Shown here: positions 22,345-35,689 of the stretch, one piece after another
Numbering within the stretch: the first letter of the stretch is position 1
Layout of the letters: the number at the start of each line of letters is the position of its first letter
Notes under the pieces: model-generated
Databases searched by the model: none
What the model was told of the DNA's origin: nothing
Seen by the model: the letters and a program-made list of their open reading frames with translations, nothing else
Assembly: GCA_030765055.1 (NCBI GenBank)
Contig: CM060955.1
Location: 102,000,523-102,064,522, forward strand
DNA from: Mantis religiosa
Lineage: Eukaryota > Arthropoda > Insecta > Mantodea > Mantidae
DNA length: 64,000 nt
Reading direction: 5' to 3'
Translations under genes and position numbers: made by a program

Positions 22345-25300
22345 ATTAAGAAAACAGAGTACAAATCGAGATAGAGTAGTAAACTTGATATGACTCCGAA
22401 AAACTTTCCTAAGCAGTACGTTAGATGACAGAAATGAATCTAGAGTACGTTTCTGATTACCGTATTATGACAGTTTTAGTCCCAAATGAACTCGAGGGTT
22501 CTATTCCCGACTATGTTCAGACTCAGATATGACAATGTTTCTCAATAAATGCTTCATTTTTGTCATGTGAAACAGTAAATACATATCTTTGTATTGCGAA
22601 CAGCCCCTTTCCATCTATCACATCACAAGCCTCCCCCTTCTCTGCCTATATCACTATAGATGCGTCCCAGTGGCTACGGTAATAATGAAACTCCGAGAAT
22701 ATTTTGCATTCTGCTCCCTTACGCGAGGGTTCGCATTGTCCTTAGCGTAACGTATTTGTTGGCTTAGCCACTGCATTAGCGCTCAGCCATTCATTTCTGC
22801 CAAGCTATCACACAAGTTGTATATAAAGGAATGCGTTTTAGTAAATTCTCATCAGACCTAATTTTTAAATTCACACAGTTCCAAAAGTGTTTTATAACCC
22901 CTGCTTTTCATAGCGTTTCTGTTTGACTAAACAAACGTTTAAAATAAAGCATTGTTATGTAGGGTTCATTGCACGACGTGGAATCCTTTTCTTGTTACCT
23001 CCCCCGCATTTCATGCATTTGATCTATTACAGTCTTCTTTTGGTCTTTTGGTCTGCTACCACGGCGCTCTTCTGCGCAGTGCGCTAGGATCGCAAATGAT
23101 TTTAGATTTAGCCTCTTGAACAACCATCGGTGCCATACACTCAGCTTACACTGCAATCCCGAAAGATTAAATAAACAAAAGATGGAGAAAATTAAGTACA
23201 GTAAAATTTGTGATAGTACATACTCCATGTCACAATCCACATACAGATATGGGAAAACTACGAGGAAGCCCAAACGCCAAATTGGTTGGGCCAACAGAGA
23301 TCAAATGCATACTCTCAGAAAGCTATTGCCTGACCCATCCTCTTGGTAAACTTGATCGTATTTTTCAATGTTTCTAATATGATGGATTCATATTTGTTTT
23401 TAAGCATTGGAAGAATTTCGAACTTCATTTCATGAACATTATTTTATTAGGTTGTTCTACGTTCCTATCTCTTGTAAATTGTTGATCTTGAAACCTTCAT
23501 TTTATTAAAAGGTTAAAAAATTAAAATACTTACATAAAAGTTCCATAACCTTTACCAAAACAGGATATAAATATATTTTTGTCATTTTGTCTGCTTAAAT
23601 ACCCAATAAAATGCATAAATAAACGTGCAAAGTAATAACTGGAAAGAGTAGCCACGAAAAGTTACAACCTGAAAGCACTGTAATAATGTCGTATATATTT
23701 TCTTCTTTTAAATGTATCTCACAACTCATCTGCTTAGTTATCAGCCGATTAGAGTAGTTCAGAACTATTTTGTCTCGAGCAGACGTCTATTGGACTCAAG
23801 TCACCAAATATTGCTCTAATTACAGTTAACACGGAAATTTAATAAATCCACCGTGCTGTTGTTTAAACAACACGAGAGAAAAAATACCTGGGAGGAAACG
23901 GTCGGTAATACAATGCCTTTGCTGATGAACGAAAGAAAAATGAGCAAATAGTAAATATTTATTATGTATTTTTTCTTATTTTGTGATCACTTGTACTTCA
24001 AGTCTGCCTGTTTCTATGACCAAGTGGTCATTTTACAGTCGGGGCGGGACCTGCATCCCCAACCTGCATTCCTCGGTGACCTTGGCTGTGATAAGGGGTG
24101 CTGGTGTACAGGGGCTACACCCTAGGATTTGAGAATCTTGAAATTATTGGACATCTGCATTTCTTTACTTCCCCTAAATAAAAGCTAGAAGGAAGTGCTA
24201 ATTTTCTGTAGCTCCGTAAATATGTTTTTCTATGACCTTCAAGAGAATAATTTACTTTATCTTACTTACCTGTTTTCCAAATGGGATGAAGGAGCTGTTA
24301 GCGCAACGGACTCAGTTTGGGTCATCTGTTCAATTGTCACCGATAATGCAATCTGTGCTGGACCTTTCTGTGTTTTTTCACTGTTTGCTTACGCGAATTC
24401 TGCAGACATCCTCATACCCGGCTTTTCGGTTCACCATTTCCTGACCCATTATACGCCTCTCACGTATTTCAGTTTATTGGATCAACGATAGTTGATAGTT
24501 GTTCTGCAGGTTACAGCTGGACGGTGTGCTCTGCAAAAGTTTTACCTCTGACTTCGTGTCAGACCTGCCAGATCAGGCCTCGCCTCCTTAGTGTGAGACA
24601 CCTGGGATGAGGGATTTGTGACAGTGGAGTAAGGCGGTTTCGGATGCGTCCGTACTGCAACCGTTAAGGATCGCGTTCATCTGTCATCATTCGAACCTTG
24701 TCGTTCTTTGTATCTTTCCTCTCATTCTTTCCTCCCAGGTATGGCGGTAGTAGCACAAAGGACCTACTGGCCTACGTATGCAGCAATACTGGGAGATCTT
24801 CATTTTCCTTTACCTACCTGTTTTGCTTGTGATGAGGTGATTAAATTCCATTAGGTCTTTAAGTAAGGACATTTCTTGAAGTACAGTACATCATTTATAC
24901 TAATAACGCAGAAGTTTTATTCAATGTTGCACTTTATGCCATGTATTTGCTAGGTTTTTATCGGAATATTATAAAACTAAGTTTCATTTACTTTTTCAAT
25001 GGTATATAGTATGTGGTAATAACCCAAATTCTACTTAAGCTCGTTTTTAATAAACCTTCTATATTTACTTAAATCATCTTCAGAAACTTCCTCATTTTTA
25101 AAGCATGAATGGGTTGGAGAATGCAACACACTCATCATCTCAGAAACGTTACGTTTTTACATACAAATTATGTCGTAAAGTACACGAATTCAAAATTTCC
25201 ATTTAAAGCGTATTTTAGCCTATTATTGTTAGTATTATTTAATACAGATAGAATATAAAAACTTAATGACACTAAAATTCCTTTTTAAAATCCTTTTCTA

Positions 25301-26000
25301 GTCTGAAGCACATATAGATTTAGATCTACTTGATTGGAGCGCTGCTTAACCATTTAGTGCACTTGTACAGTGAATTGGAGTGAAACTGTTTAGTATTGTT
25401 CCATTAAAACTGAAGACAAGCACTTATGTGTAATGTCATTTCAATTACGTACGTGCTTGACTTGATATTCCTGTAGAACTTTGGATACATGATGTAAGAT
25501 GAATTTGTAGCGTTTGTAGGTTACCTTTTGCTGTATATGTGAGAAAACCACGCTACTACAATTAATATTTACATTACGTTAAGCAGCCCGATGAACCAAC
25601 CGGCTTTACTGCCAAGTCAGCCGGCTATCATTATATACAGTACGGCGTGCAGGCGAGTGAATTGTATAATATTATACAATGTGGCAGCAGGACTCCAGGG
25701 CGCTATGTTTTGGCCACGCTGTGGTATCATGGACACCCAGGGATTCATTACTGGGATACAGGTTCATTATGAAGCGCCTCTCTTGATTCGGAGATGCTCT
25801 TCCTAGGAAATATAATAAAAAAAACGAGAGCGGAACATTTTTTAAAGCTTCCCCTCTTCAGAGATGTCATTTTAAGCTGTGTTACACCGTATCAATGTTA
25901 CTGCTAGAGTTTGCTACATTTTGCCGTTTGTTTTGACTACTTCCTTTTATTATTAACATTACCATTATCTTCTTTATTGTCATCGTCATTCTCATTCTCA
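22345..26000. other. unassigned DNA
   Basis: Apart from a small inverted-terminus element at 22668-22773, I see no gene, LINE, LTR or RNA. Open frames here (for example 22995-23294 and 24195-24491) have no recognisable domain. Confidence 0.35.
22668..22773. mobile_element. small hAT-like MITE candidate
   Basis: A 106-bp segment begins CAGTGGCTACGG and its right end, reversed, begins CAGTGGCTAAGCC. Such CAG(T/G)GGC termini are seen in hAT elements, but no 8-bp target duplication is present, so this is weak. Confidence 0.35.
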
Positions 26001-26002
26001 TT

Positions 26003-26003
<1 letters not shown>

Positions 26004-26058
<55 letters not shown>
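26004..26058. repeat. TCA trinucleotide microsatellite
   Basis: About 18 uninterrupted TCA units with shorter related tracts on both sides. The methionine-rich minus-strand frame through it is an artefact. Confidence 0.95.
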
Positions 26059-26059
26059 A

Positions 26060-28235
26060 AAAAACAACAACATCATCATCAACATCATAATTAGGTAACA
26101 TTAAACTGGATCCAGTATTAAAATGTTAGTTTTTCTTGAAGTTTGCCATGCATATTTTCCTTATCGCAATCTCTAGGCAGATGCAGAAACCAGAAGGATG
26201 GTTAATTTTTATTTCCAGTTTGATTTAATACAGAAGGCCACTTTATTTATTTATTGTGCAGGGAACGCAAACTATTAAAGTCGCTGTAAAACAACTGAGA
26301 AATGTCTACCCTGTTATATAGTGTTCTCTGGTTACTTTTGATGACATTCTCTTTGTCACATTTTCCTGTGTTTTGACACCTTTATGTTACTATACTTTAT
26401 AGTACTTCCTGTTTTCCTTTTTGACTTTGTATTACTCATTTATACACACAAATCAGACACATGAAGCTGGACATAAACCCGTGACAGTCTGTGCGGCGGA
26501 ACGAAACGCCAAATACATACACTAGATACCTCGGCTACGCAGCCCAATTCTATTTGACATCGATGTCAACAACTGCAGAAAGTAAAGTGTTGAATTTAAG
26601 GTGAGAAGGTACTACACTTGGGGTTAAATTTCACTTTTTTTACCTTTAAATTTTATTATGTCATCCCTCAAGATTACAAATATACAGTTAAACGGTTCAT
26701 TGGAGCAATATTTTATACCTAATTTCCTAATTATATTAGTGAGTGTTAAGTTTTTGCCACGCCCCTTTTCGTAAACTTTCTGAAAATCAGTTTTAACTTC
26801 CGTAATACTGAACATATAATTCTGGACTAAGCCTTGTTTTGCAAGGGATCTTCCAAGCTTTCTGCAGGTACCACTGTAATCCCAATGATCCTAGTTTTTC
26901 CTTTGTCTTTGGCTGTGTATGTGAACAGTTATTTGTTCTGAATAATATTTTGTACTAATTATTGGTGAATGTATATGTGAAAGCTAAAATAATTTGGAAA
27001 GAGAAAGTTTATAGGCAATCGTTTACTAAACATAGAAAAGTAAATGCAGAAAACATAAGTACAACAGACAATGAAACCACATCTAATATTGAGGTTAGTA
27101 GGTCCAGTTCACACAATATATGTGCTGATCATGATAGTAGTAATATACATAAATTTATGAGCTGCGAGTCCTGAAAGCAGATAAAATGGTTGAAGAACTG
27201 GCCAACAAGGCAAGAAAATGAAGAAAAACTAGAAAGTAACAAGAGACGATACAGAGGGTCCATAAAATGCAGCAGAAATGTTCTGACTCATGTGAGAAGT
27301 CAGTATTCAATGTATAAACTTAAAAGTTGTCTTTCTCAGTTTCACATTTTTTCAGGTTCCTGGATACTTTTTTTAAAAAACTAATCAACCAAGACGTATG
27401 CATTTTTGTGTGTATTGAGCAGACTCATAAGAATAATAATAGGAAGAGATTTTTCTCTGAGATTCATGATACTTGTTTAAACGGTATCTGAAAGTTCAGT
27501 GCTTTATTTTTACAAAATCTAGAAAATTATAACAAATTATTAGTATAAAATTTTCAAAAAATAATAGGCATTATTAAAGATGAAGGATTTAAGAACATGC
27601 CTGAAAATTTTCATGTACATATCAACAATAATTTCTTAGTAATGTTCACCAAAAACTCATATAAAAAGCAGTATTTTCTCACCTTAAAGCAATAATCCTT
27701 ATTTTAACATAACCACTGTATCCCACATGTATGTTTATTTGGAATTTTTTATTTATTTTGCCGCACAGTTTATCATTAAATAAAGTATAGTGATATGTTT
27801 AGCGCCGGGAATTAATTTAATACGCCAGTGTTACTTCAAAACAAGATTTGATTTACAGACTGACTTGAAACTAGGAAGTCTGATTTTATGGTTGGAAGCC
27901 CTTTAGTTTAGTGTAAAGTCGGCCACTTTGAAACTTTTGCTATCTCTATTAAGTTGTTCCCCGTATAGAGACATAAATGTCATCAGATAACCTGCACAGC
28001 GGATCTAACTCAATTGCCTAGGAGGCTGATGACATTTATGGTTCAAAATAAAGTGTTCTGATATTGTGCATGATGAAAATAATTACATGGAAAGCCCTTA
28101 GTTGATAGTGTTTACTATGTGATTTTCTGTTAAGGTAAAGCAATCTAAAATTCTGAAAAATTAAATAATAAAATACGATTGCAAAATAATGTGAATTATA
28201 AACTTTTAAAAGACACTGTTCTTTTCTCTTGATGA
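26060..28235. other. unassigned AT-rich DNA
   Basis: No gene recognised; no repeat with clear ends. Confidence 0.4.
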
Positions 28236-28243
28236 ATTGAAAG

Positions 28244-29197
28244 CAGGGGCGGCTCGTCCTTACGTGTTGCAGTATGTTTTTTCTTTTCTGTTTTATAAAT
28301 CATATTGTAAAAATTTTAATTGACCATGTAAATAACAATGCATTATTGTAATTATAGGAAATTGAGTACGACCAATAATGAACTTTGATGCATGGAAAAA
28401 ACCTCCGTAACTAATGGAACGTATCGTGACGTCAACGTGCTGAGAGCCAGCAAGCTCCTTAATCAGTATTGCGCATGCGTACAACCTTCCCCTCTTGCTT
28501 CCCTGATGTCATAAGATCCTAGATTTTCGCACAAATGCGTGCTGCATCTGAGTGTTGCGCGGTGATCATTCGCTGTTCTGTGAGGCAGGGCCACCAACAC
28601 AACTAGTTATAGCTGTGGAACTTTAATATGCATTAAAAGCATTTAACAATCTATCATTGCTTTGTATTTTAGTTCTAGTAGGTAATTCCATCCTTCTTAC
28701 GTAAACAGATCCAACACCTAATGGTTTTTAAATCACAGGACAGATTGCCTGTGACGCACCTATCATGTTGGTATTTCTCCTACCGTAACAGGAGTTCCCT
28801 GTAACAATTGTCTGTGGTTTGCATGCTTGCACTGTATCCAAGTAACGTTATTTAGTGACTGATATCAGTTTCTTTATTTTGTGCATGGGTGTGAAACGTG
28901 TTACAAATTCATTTTATTCAATGTATAAGTAATTTAATATTACTAATAAATAACGAATACGGCTAATGCATTGATGAAAACTCCCTTTTCAATGCCAGCA
29001 TTTGAAGAAAGGGTTACTGTAAAATGTTAGGGAGACCAATATCCGATCTAAAAATTGAGCAAAAAGCGAAAGGAAGTAGAAATTCTGTTCATACCATGAA
29101 GAAACATCGGCGCATGGACTTCATCTTTAGAAACTAAATTAGTTGCATGGAACTTTTGACTCAGCACGCTATTACTTTTAGGCACGTGCCGCCACTG
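28244..29197. mobile_element. non-autonomous hAT transposon
   Basis: The left end CAGGGGCGGCTCGTCCTTA matches the reversed right end CAGTGGCGGCACGTGCCTA at 15 of 19 positions. An 8-bp target duplication flanks it with one mismatch (ATTGAAAG at 28236-28243, AATGAAAG at 29198-29205), the length diagnostic of hAT. The 954 bp encode no recognisable transposase, so it depends on an enzyme elsewhere. Confidence 0.8.
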
Positions 29198-29499
29198 AAT
29201 GAAAGTATCAATTATATGCAACTATAAATGTGCAGGTTTATTAATAGGCACGTCCAAATTTAAACTTTATTTGATCAAACGATTTTTCAAACCTTTTCGA
29301 TGCTCAAAATGTTCCATATCATGCAACTGAATACACATTTCTTCAAAAATTTTAACTAGCCTGAGATGTGATTAAAAACTTTGATTTTTTAAAACATTAA
29401 TGCCTCATTTTTGAAATTTATGTTGCACATTTGCCAATTTTTAATAATTTTGGAATGTTCAAAAGCAATCATTTACATACAATAATGAGGGATTCATAT

Positions 29500-29874
29500 T
29501 GTCGCAAGCCCATTGTTGATCGAGTTGGCGCGGGCGGCAGTGAAGTGTGTAGATAAAAGCTTGCTGAAACGTCAGGGAAGGGGACGGATTTCTCGAGAGT
29601 TCTACTTCTTTGTTCTAGCCTACTCGATTGTTGGAGAACATTCTGGAATGTGAGTAGTCTATAAAAAAAGGAGCCCGCCCGCCAAATGAGTCAGTGAGTC
29701 GTTAATTGTACTCGCGTGAACAGCTGGTGGGCTGTGGCGATGACCTTGCAAGTTGTATTGTGTATGTGACGTAATTCTGGACTACTGTGTACGAAGCCTG
29801 TTTCTACGGAAATAAAGTGCAATTTTTGTTGTTTGTAACCTGGAATTTTGATTTTACGAACCCACAAAGTCACA
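29500..29874 (+). mobile_element. solo LTR (LTR family 1)
   Basis: It starts TGTCGCAAGCCC and ends CCCACAAAGTCACA, flanked by a 4-bp target duplication ATAT (29496-29499 and 29875-29878). A TATA box lies at 29660 and AATAAA at 29811. No internal coding region follows. It is 375 bp, shorter than its relatives at 8853 (567 bp) and 57678 (514 bp); similarity is strongest over the last 100 bp. Confidence 0.8.
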
Positions 29875-29960
29875 ATATAAAAACACTTTTGTAAGTTTTT
29901 ACTCTATGGCCTGAATATTTAATAAAAGGTTACATTTTTACTGGAAGAATATATTATTTA

Positions 29961-30492
29961 GAATGAATAGAACCAGACTGAAAAATTCAATGCTATAGCC
30001 GGGATTTGAAACACGGATCTCCCGCTCTCCGTGTGGTTGCTCTAAACCAGTGGGCTACCATGGCCAACGTGTCTACATGACATTAAATTCTCCAACTGAC
30101 TCATATGTTTCCCGGTAGACATGCGGCTAGAGTGGAAGAAATGATTCATTCCATCAATGTACCTAAAATAAAACATGGTGGTTTAACTATGAAGCCTGGG
30201 ACTTACGTAGTTACAGCATAGTAAGTCGCCACAAAAAGGTGCCTGTCCCATAGCATATGAGAAATCCTAGTAGTCTACCGGGAAATATACGAGTCAGTTG
30301 GAGAATTTAATGTCATATCGGCATGTTGGCCATAGTAGCTCAGTGGGTTGGAGCAACCGCACGGACAGCGGGAGATCTGGTGTCTAAATACCGGCTATGA
30401 CATTGCATGTTTCAGTCTGGCTCTACGCATTCAAACCTTAGCCTACACACGGCTAGTGTGGAAGAAATGATTATTTACATCGATATATTTAC
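29961..30492. mobile_element. tRNA-like inverted-repeat element, copy 1
   Basis: A left arm (about 29961-30119) is the inverse of a right arm (about 30278-30440). Each arm holds a tRNA-like promoter segment; in the right arm TAGCTCAGTGGGTTGGAGC is the A-box region. The middle and the right tail share GGCTAG-GTGGAAGAAATGATT. Other copies lie at 48115, 52940 and 60380. It encodes no protein. Confidence 0.75.
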
Positions 30493-30499
30493 CTGTTAC

Positions 30500-31212
30500 G
30501 GAATTTATATTTAAATAATAATGTAAGCTATAACTTTAAAGAGGGCAAAATATTAAAGTATATTCTTTTCTTCCAACTTTTACAGACACATTGCTATAAG
30601 GATTGCTCGAATGTTATCGTGTGTCCTCTGTCAGCTTAAATTTATACATAAATTCAATGGCATCATGGTTCCTAAACTTTCAAATTTAAAGTTTGTTAAA
30701 CAAATTTATTCAGACTGTTTGAATAAATAGTTCAGCCTCTCCTTCTCCTCTTTCTACCTTACTGTTAATTAATAGAAGGAAACCTGAAGGAGGGATAAGA
30801 CAAAAGCTGATGTTAATTATTCAAAGAGTGGTTTATTGAAATTGACTTTAGGTTAGTTATAGTTGCAATAAATTTACAGCTCCTATAATACCTGATACAC
30901 CTTTGGGTGTAAGCAGAGAAATGTTAAATATTCAGTTCTATAAATTTAAATTAAAACTGAATTAATAAGTTTAACAGTGAAGGAAAAAATAAATATTATA
31001 GCGAGCAGTTGCAGATACAAAGGCACTACTTCTAATTCCACTGACCTGCCCTTTTTGGAATCCTTAATACTTATGACATTTTTCTAGGAAATTCTTAGAG
31101 ATGAAACTTAGGGAACAAAAGACTCAATCGATCGAATGTGTGAGCCTTCTGATTAGGAAGTGCCGGTATCGATTTTCGTCAGATGGCCAAATACTGCGGT
31201 GGTCCCTTTTCA
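30500..31212. other. unassigned DNA
   Basis: No gene recognised. Confidence 0.35.
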
Positions 31213-31222
31213 ACCTCGAATT

Positions 31223-31500
31223 ACCGCCCTCGTAGCCATGATCGTTAGAGCGTATGTTTCTAGCGTTCCATCGCGCAGAGGGTCGCGGGTTCGAGTCCGG
31301 CCGCGAGCATGTGTGTATATATGTTTTGTATGTGTACTTTTCATATGTGTGCCACTAGAGACAATAGATTACCCCGACGGCCAAACGGGTTCTTCCCGAA
31401 GGCTAAATAATGTGTCTGTATATCGTGTCTATGTGCACCACTAGAGAAAACAGATTATCCCCCGAAGGCCAAATGGGTTCTTCCCGAAGGAAAAACTAAA
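31223..31500 (+). mobile_element. tRNA-derived SINE, family 3
   Basis: tRNA-like head with A-box TCGTTAGAGCG and B-box GGGTTCGAGTCCG; 8-bp target duplication CTCGAATT (31215-31222 and 31501-31508). The body contains two tandem copies (about 95 bp apart) of a segment ending in GGGTTCTTCCCGAAGG. Confidence 0.85.
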
Positions 31501-31509
31501 CTCGAATTC

Positions 31510-33475
31510 GCTGCCCATCACTTTCAGTGCTTATGTTTCCTTTCATATGCTTCCAAGCTGAAGGGCCTGGTGACCAGGATATCGTTTTAGAAAGCCTTCT
31601 TGATGTAGTTTGTGTCACCCGGGATTGATACACTCGGGTCACTAGGGATGGTGCTAACCCGTTTTAGCCTGCGTCAGGACGTAATCCATCTGAACTCGTT
31701 ATGGACTCCCTCCTATTTAACGCAAGTCGTCGTCTGGATCTGGTGGCCCCTCTGGTCCAAGCCTCAGAACTGTCTTCCATGGGTCACGATAGAAGCAGAA
31801 AAGGTGCTGTAGTACTCTGTTCCAGGTTTCTAGCTATCCCAGCTTATTTGTACTCCTCCTTCTATATGCCCATTAATTTAGAAGGCAGTGTCTGATATAT
31901 ATTTTCCAAAACTGGGCAGCAGAAATTCATTGTGTATTCAGTAAGAGTTTCCGGCTTGTATATCCAGACACAGGGTGACATCAATTTCAAAAACTTTTAA
32001 GAGTGTAATGATGTTATGTGCCTCACCTTTTTCAGATCTAGCTCATTAAAAATCTGCTACCAGCTGCACCAGTGATGAATTATCAGAATTTTTCAGGATA
32101 CGGGTGAATGGTTGTGGGAATAAGCAATGCCAGTTAAGTTGACAAATTTACTAATGGCTAATAATTATCTTCTTGGTGTGAAGTGCTGAAATAAACAGTT
32201 CCTCAATATTCAAAATAGGAACCATTGAACAGAAACCACTGCTAAGCTCTGTCACGTTGAACATTTACGGTTCCAAAATACTGTTTCCATTGCCGGGTGA
32301 ATGTTGACCTGGAGTCGCAAAATAATGAGTTAAAGGTTCCTTGCTATGTACACAAGCGCGATCTTCAAGCGCTGCTTCTAGCGACAGTAAATATTATCGA
32401 AACAGCTATATAAGAATGTAGCACTCGGCGGAAAACGCGCAGAATGTTTATCATATCCGCATGATGGCTACATCCGCTGCTAATTCATACCTGAAACGCG
32501 ATTCCATGCTATGATGCATCCTCGTCTCTAAGCATCTTCTTTTGCTTGCTAACCTTAGGAATTACTTCCGCACTTAATATTGAATAGCTGAACACTTTGA
32601 ATTCCATGAAAAACTTGATTTAATACTACTATTCTCTGTAGTTAATTTATCTATTTACACTGATATAAAAATTTTCTTTATCTGACTATGAATTAAATAC
32701 CTAATAACTTCTATCCCCTTAACAAAATATTAGCCTGTGTATCTTATTTTATGCATTTAACATACGTAATTTCTGTATTATAATTATGTACCTATCTGTC
32801 CTTTGTTTAAAAATTATAAAGTTTACATTTCTGTAATTCCGGTAACAAAAGAAAGCTTTCTTTACCCAATAATGTTGATACGGATTATTAGGAAACAAAA
32901 GTGGGGTAGTTCCCGTATTTCATATGCATATAAATTGCCATGGAATTTCAAATCAATTACTAATTCAATAATTTTAATATGTATGTAGCTTTAAGAATTT
33001 ATAACATATTAGAACGGTTAAAATAATTTAATGTAATGTTTGATTAATGTACTCCAATTGCTAACAATGAAGCAAAAAATTTATGACACGATTAATCTAT
33101 ATTTTTCAGTTTCCTGTACCATTTATCAACGGAATTCCTTTTCCTGGAACTCCTAAATATACCAGCATTGTCATCGGAGAAAATTTATGTGTATTTCATC
33201 TTGAAAACCACTTTTCGAAAATACGTGTGCATGGTCTGTGAACAGGTTAACCCAAACTCAAAGGTCAATTAAATACCAAAATATGTATCCAAATTCTGCA
33301 TCCTCCAAGGATGAGCCTAGAACATGGAAAAAAAAATTAACCCCGGCTAAACTGTCTTTCACATGGAAGAAATTTCGAAAATTTTGATATCCTAAAAGTG
33401 GACATAACGATTTCCATTTTTATGCCAAATTTATAGCTTATGTTTATTGCAAACGATAATGTGAGTTTTTTTATT
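31510..33475. other. unassigned DNA
   Basis: No gene recognised; open frames at 31612-31895 and 32803-32988 have no known domain. Confidence 0.35.
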
Positions 33476-33490
33476 TGTTCCCTGTAGTCC

Positions 33491-33738
33491 GACCGCGCCG
33501 TGGCTCAGTGGTTAGACCGCTTGGCTCTCACCAAGGCGGCCCGGGTTCAATCCCAGGCGACCGCAAAGTGAGAAAAAGTGGTGGACAACACGGCGCAGGG
33601 GCGGGTTTTCTCCGGGACCTCCGGTTTCCCCCGCCATCTCATTCCACGGGTGCTCCATCTTCATCTCATGTATCACCGGTGTCACCACCTGCGGTGCCGT
33701 ATGAGGCAAAAGCGGGCGTTAAACACTACACATTTCAT
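33491..33738 (+). mobile_element. tRNA-derived SINE, family 2, full length
   Basis: The A box TGGCTCAGTGG and B box GGTTCAATCCC are both canonical. The body (ACCTCCGGTTTCCCCCGCCA segment, then AAAGCGGGCGTTAAAC) is shared with 59960-60176. A 13-bp perfect target duplication TTCCCTGTAGTCC flanks it (33478-33490 and 33739-33751). Confidence 0.92.
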
Positions 33739-34044
33739 TTCCCTGTAGTCCTCTTCGTTCTTATTGGCTTTTGCTTCACTGGTAAACTACCTAGAGAATT
33801 AAGATATCGTTATACACAATCCATGTAAAATACAAATGTGTGTAAACTGAATCATTTGGTTTGAACTTCCCAGTATTTAAATGTTTCTCATATAAGCAAA
33901 CGTTATTCCTGTTTTATTGGTTCCATCAACCAAAATGGACATATTGGCGGCCGTTTTTCTTTGAATCATATCGAAGGTGTTATCTCGTAAACGTTGGGTT
34001 GCATCATTAGATCACGCACACATTCGCACTCTCATTCATACTTC

Positions 34045-34225
34045 CAGACTCTCGGGAAAATGAGGGATTATCTTGATCGGACAACAATCTCCACCCCCAC
34101 CACCGGGAATCACACCCGCGACCCATAGCATGTAAGGGAGGTGCTCCACCGCCTGAGCTCCGGGTCCAGCCTCTTTTTTCATCTCATGGGTATGAAAGAC
34201 AAAAGTATCGTCACAGTCCTCACAG
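34045..34225 (-). mobile_element. tRNA-derived SINE-like remnant
   Basis: Minus strand: GAGCTCAGGCGGTGGAGC (A-box-like) followed by GGGTGTGATTCCCGG (B-box-like), then an ATC-rich tail. No target duplication found. It differs from families 1-3. Confidence 0.45.
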
Positions 34226-34229
34226 AGCA

Positions 34230-35530
34230 ATCAGCTCTTAAAATACTTGAATGTAGCTTAAAGTCAACTGTATTCCCACATTTACCTTGCACTTAAAATA
34301 AAATTACGATTGCGATAATTTTTGCTAGCTTATCTCATCATGGAGGAATAGGCATTTGTACGAAAGTTCTACAAGAATAAATCATGTGACCGCAAAATCA
34401 AGAGATTTTTTCGACGTATTCCTTGAGTTCACCACATTTTAATAAATACACAAATCACAATCTGAATATAAATTTTCATTCTACTTTATATTTGGCATAC
34501 GAAGTACTAATTTATAATTTTATCGCATATTGAAATAAATCAACACTTTTTATATCCAGTCAACATTTTCATGTGTGTTAGATGTTGCTATTTTAAAATA
34601 CTGACTCCAAACTCGTAAACTACATGGTCTTTATCGGTTTGCAAATTCTGCTCATTTTTGCTCTCATAGATGTTATGCATATTGCATTTCATTTTATACC
34701 TTCGTTTTAATGCTTCCTTGGAAATAGTTTTTCTTTATTTCGTCCTGCCATAGTTCTGTATATTATTTTTATTCTTCATAGACTCATATATTCCATCTAG
34801 CTAGCGATTCTCTCCCTCTCTCTATCCCTCTCTTGTTTATTCCCATTTTATTGCTTCCTGCAGGCTTGAAGTATTTGCCTTTTTACGCTTTATTGTTATG
34901 CTTTCTGACTATGTCTTCCGCTTCTATGTAGGGCTTTCAGGCGCTGAATTTTCTATTATTAATTCCCTGTATTCTGATCCATTCTCTAGCGTCTGAAATT
35001 TGGGGACGCCATTTGCTGTATCACAAGCTCATCTAGGGTCATAAACCAATGTCCACTTGAAGTTAGTCTTGCCGTACTTAAGGGATAAGTCTGATACAGC
35101 CATCAAACGGGACCACGTAGCATCGGGAGTACGAGGTTATTTACGAACTTTCCAGAGCCGTAAATTGCATTTATATGTGCCTGTAGTAGCGCTAAACTTC
35201 GCTCATCAGAAATAACCAACTGCAGATTAGAAAGCGCTACGACTTTGGTAATATCGCGTTAGTTTATTCATGTCTTTCCTAAAAGTGCTATATGTAATAT
35301 TTAATACATCTGAAAAGAGCGAGTTCGGTTCTCAAATGGAGTCTTGAATGTTTACTTTAATTATAGATAACCATTCCCTATCCTTAGCAGAATCTGAAAT
35401 ATATGGAGGGGATAAATTAAAGTAGAATTTCTATTAAAATTTCCTAAATGCGAGCAGCAAAAACGTGCAGTAAAGCAACTTTTATTTGATATTTGTTTAT
35501 TTGTACAGTTTCCATTACAATTTCACTACA
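34230..35530. other. unassigned DNA
   Basis: No gene recognised. A short CTCTC-rich tract occurs near 34815. Confidence 0.35.
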
Positions 35531-35689
35531 ATAAATACGAGTTGTGTTCGTAAAATAAGGTCTCCAATGTTATTTAATATATAAAACATGTTTATTGTCA
35601 ATAAATGTTACATATATCAAAAGGCGGAGCTTACAACTATTTGTCAGCGTAATTACCATTGCGATCAATGCACCTTTGCATGTGCTGTG

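Noticed and set aside
22480..22520. B-box-like GGTTCTATTCCC
   Set aside because: No A box at the right distance and no repeated partner.
25882..26088. Poly-methionine minus-strand frame
   Set aside because: Translation of the TCA microsatellite.
33490..33570. Possible functional tRNA gene
   Set aside because: The A and B boxes belong to a SINE with target duplication and a non-tRNA body; no acceptor-stem pairing was seen. The same applies to the other tRNA-like heads in the window.
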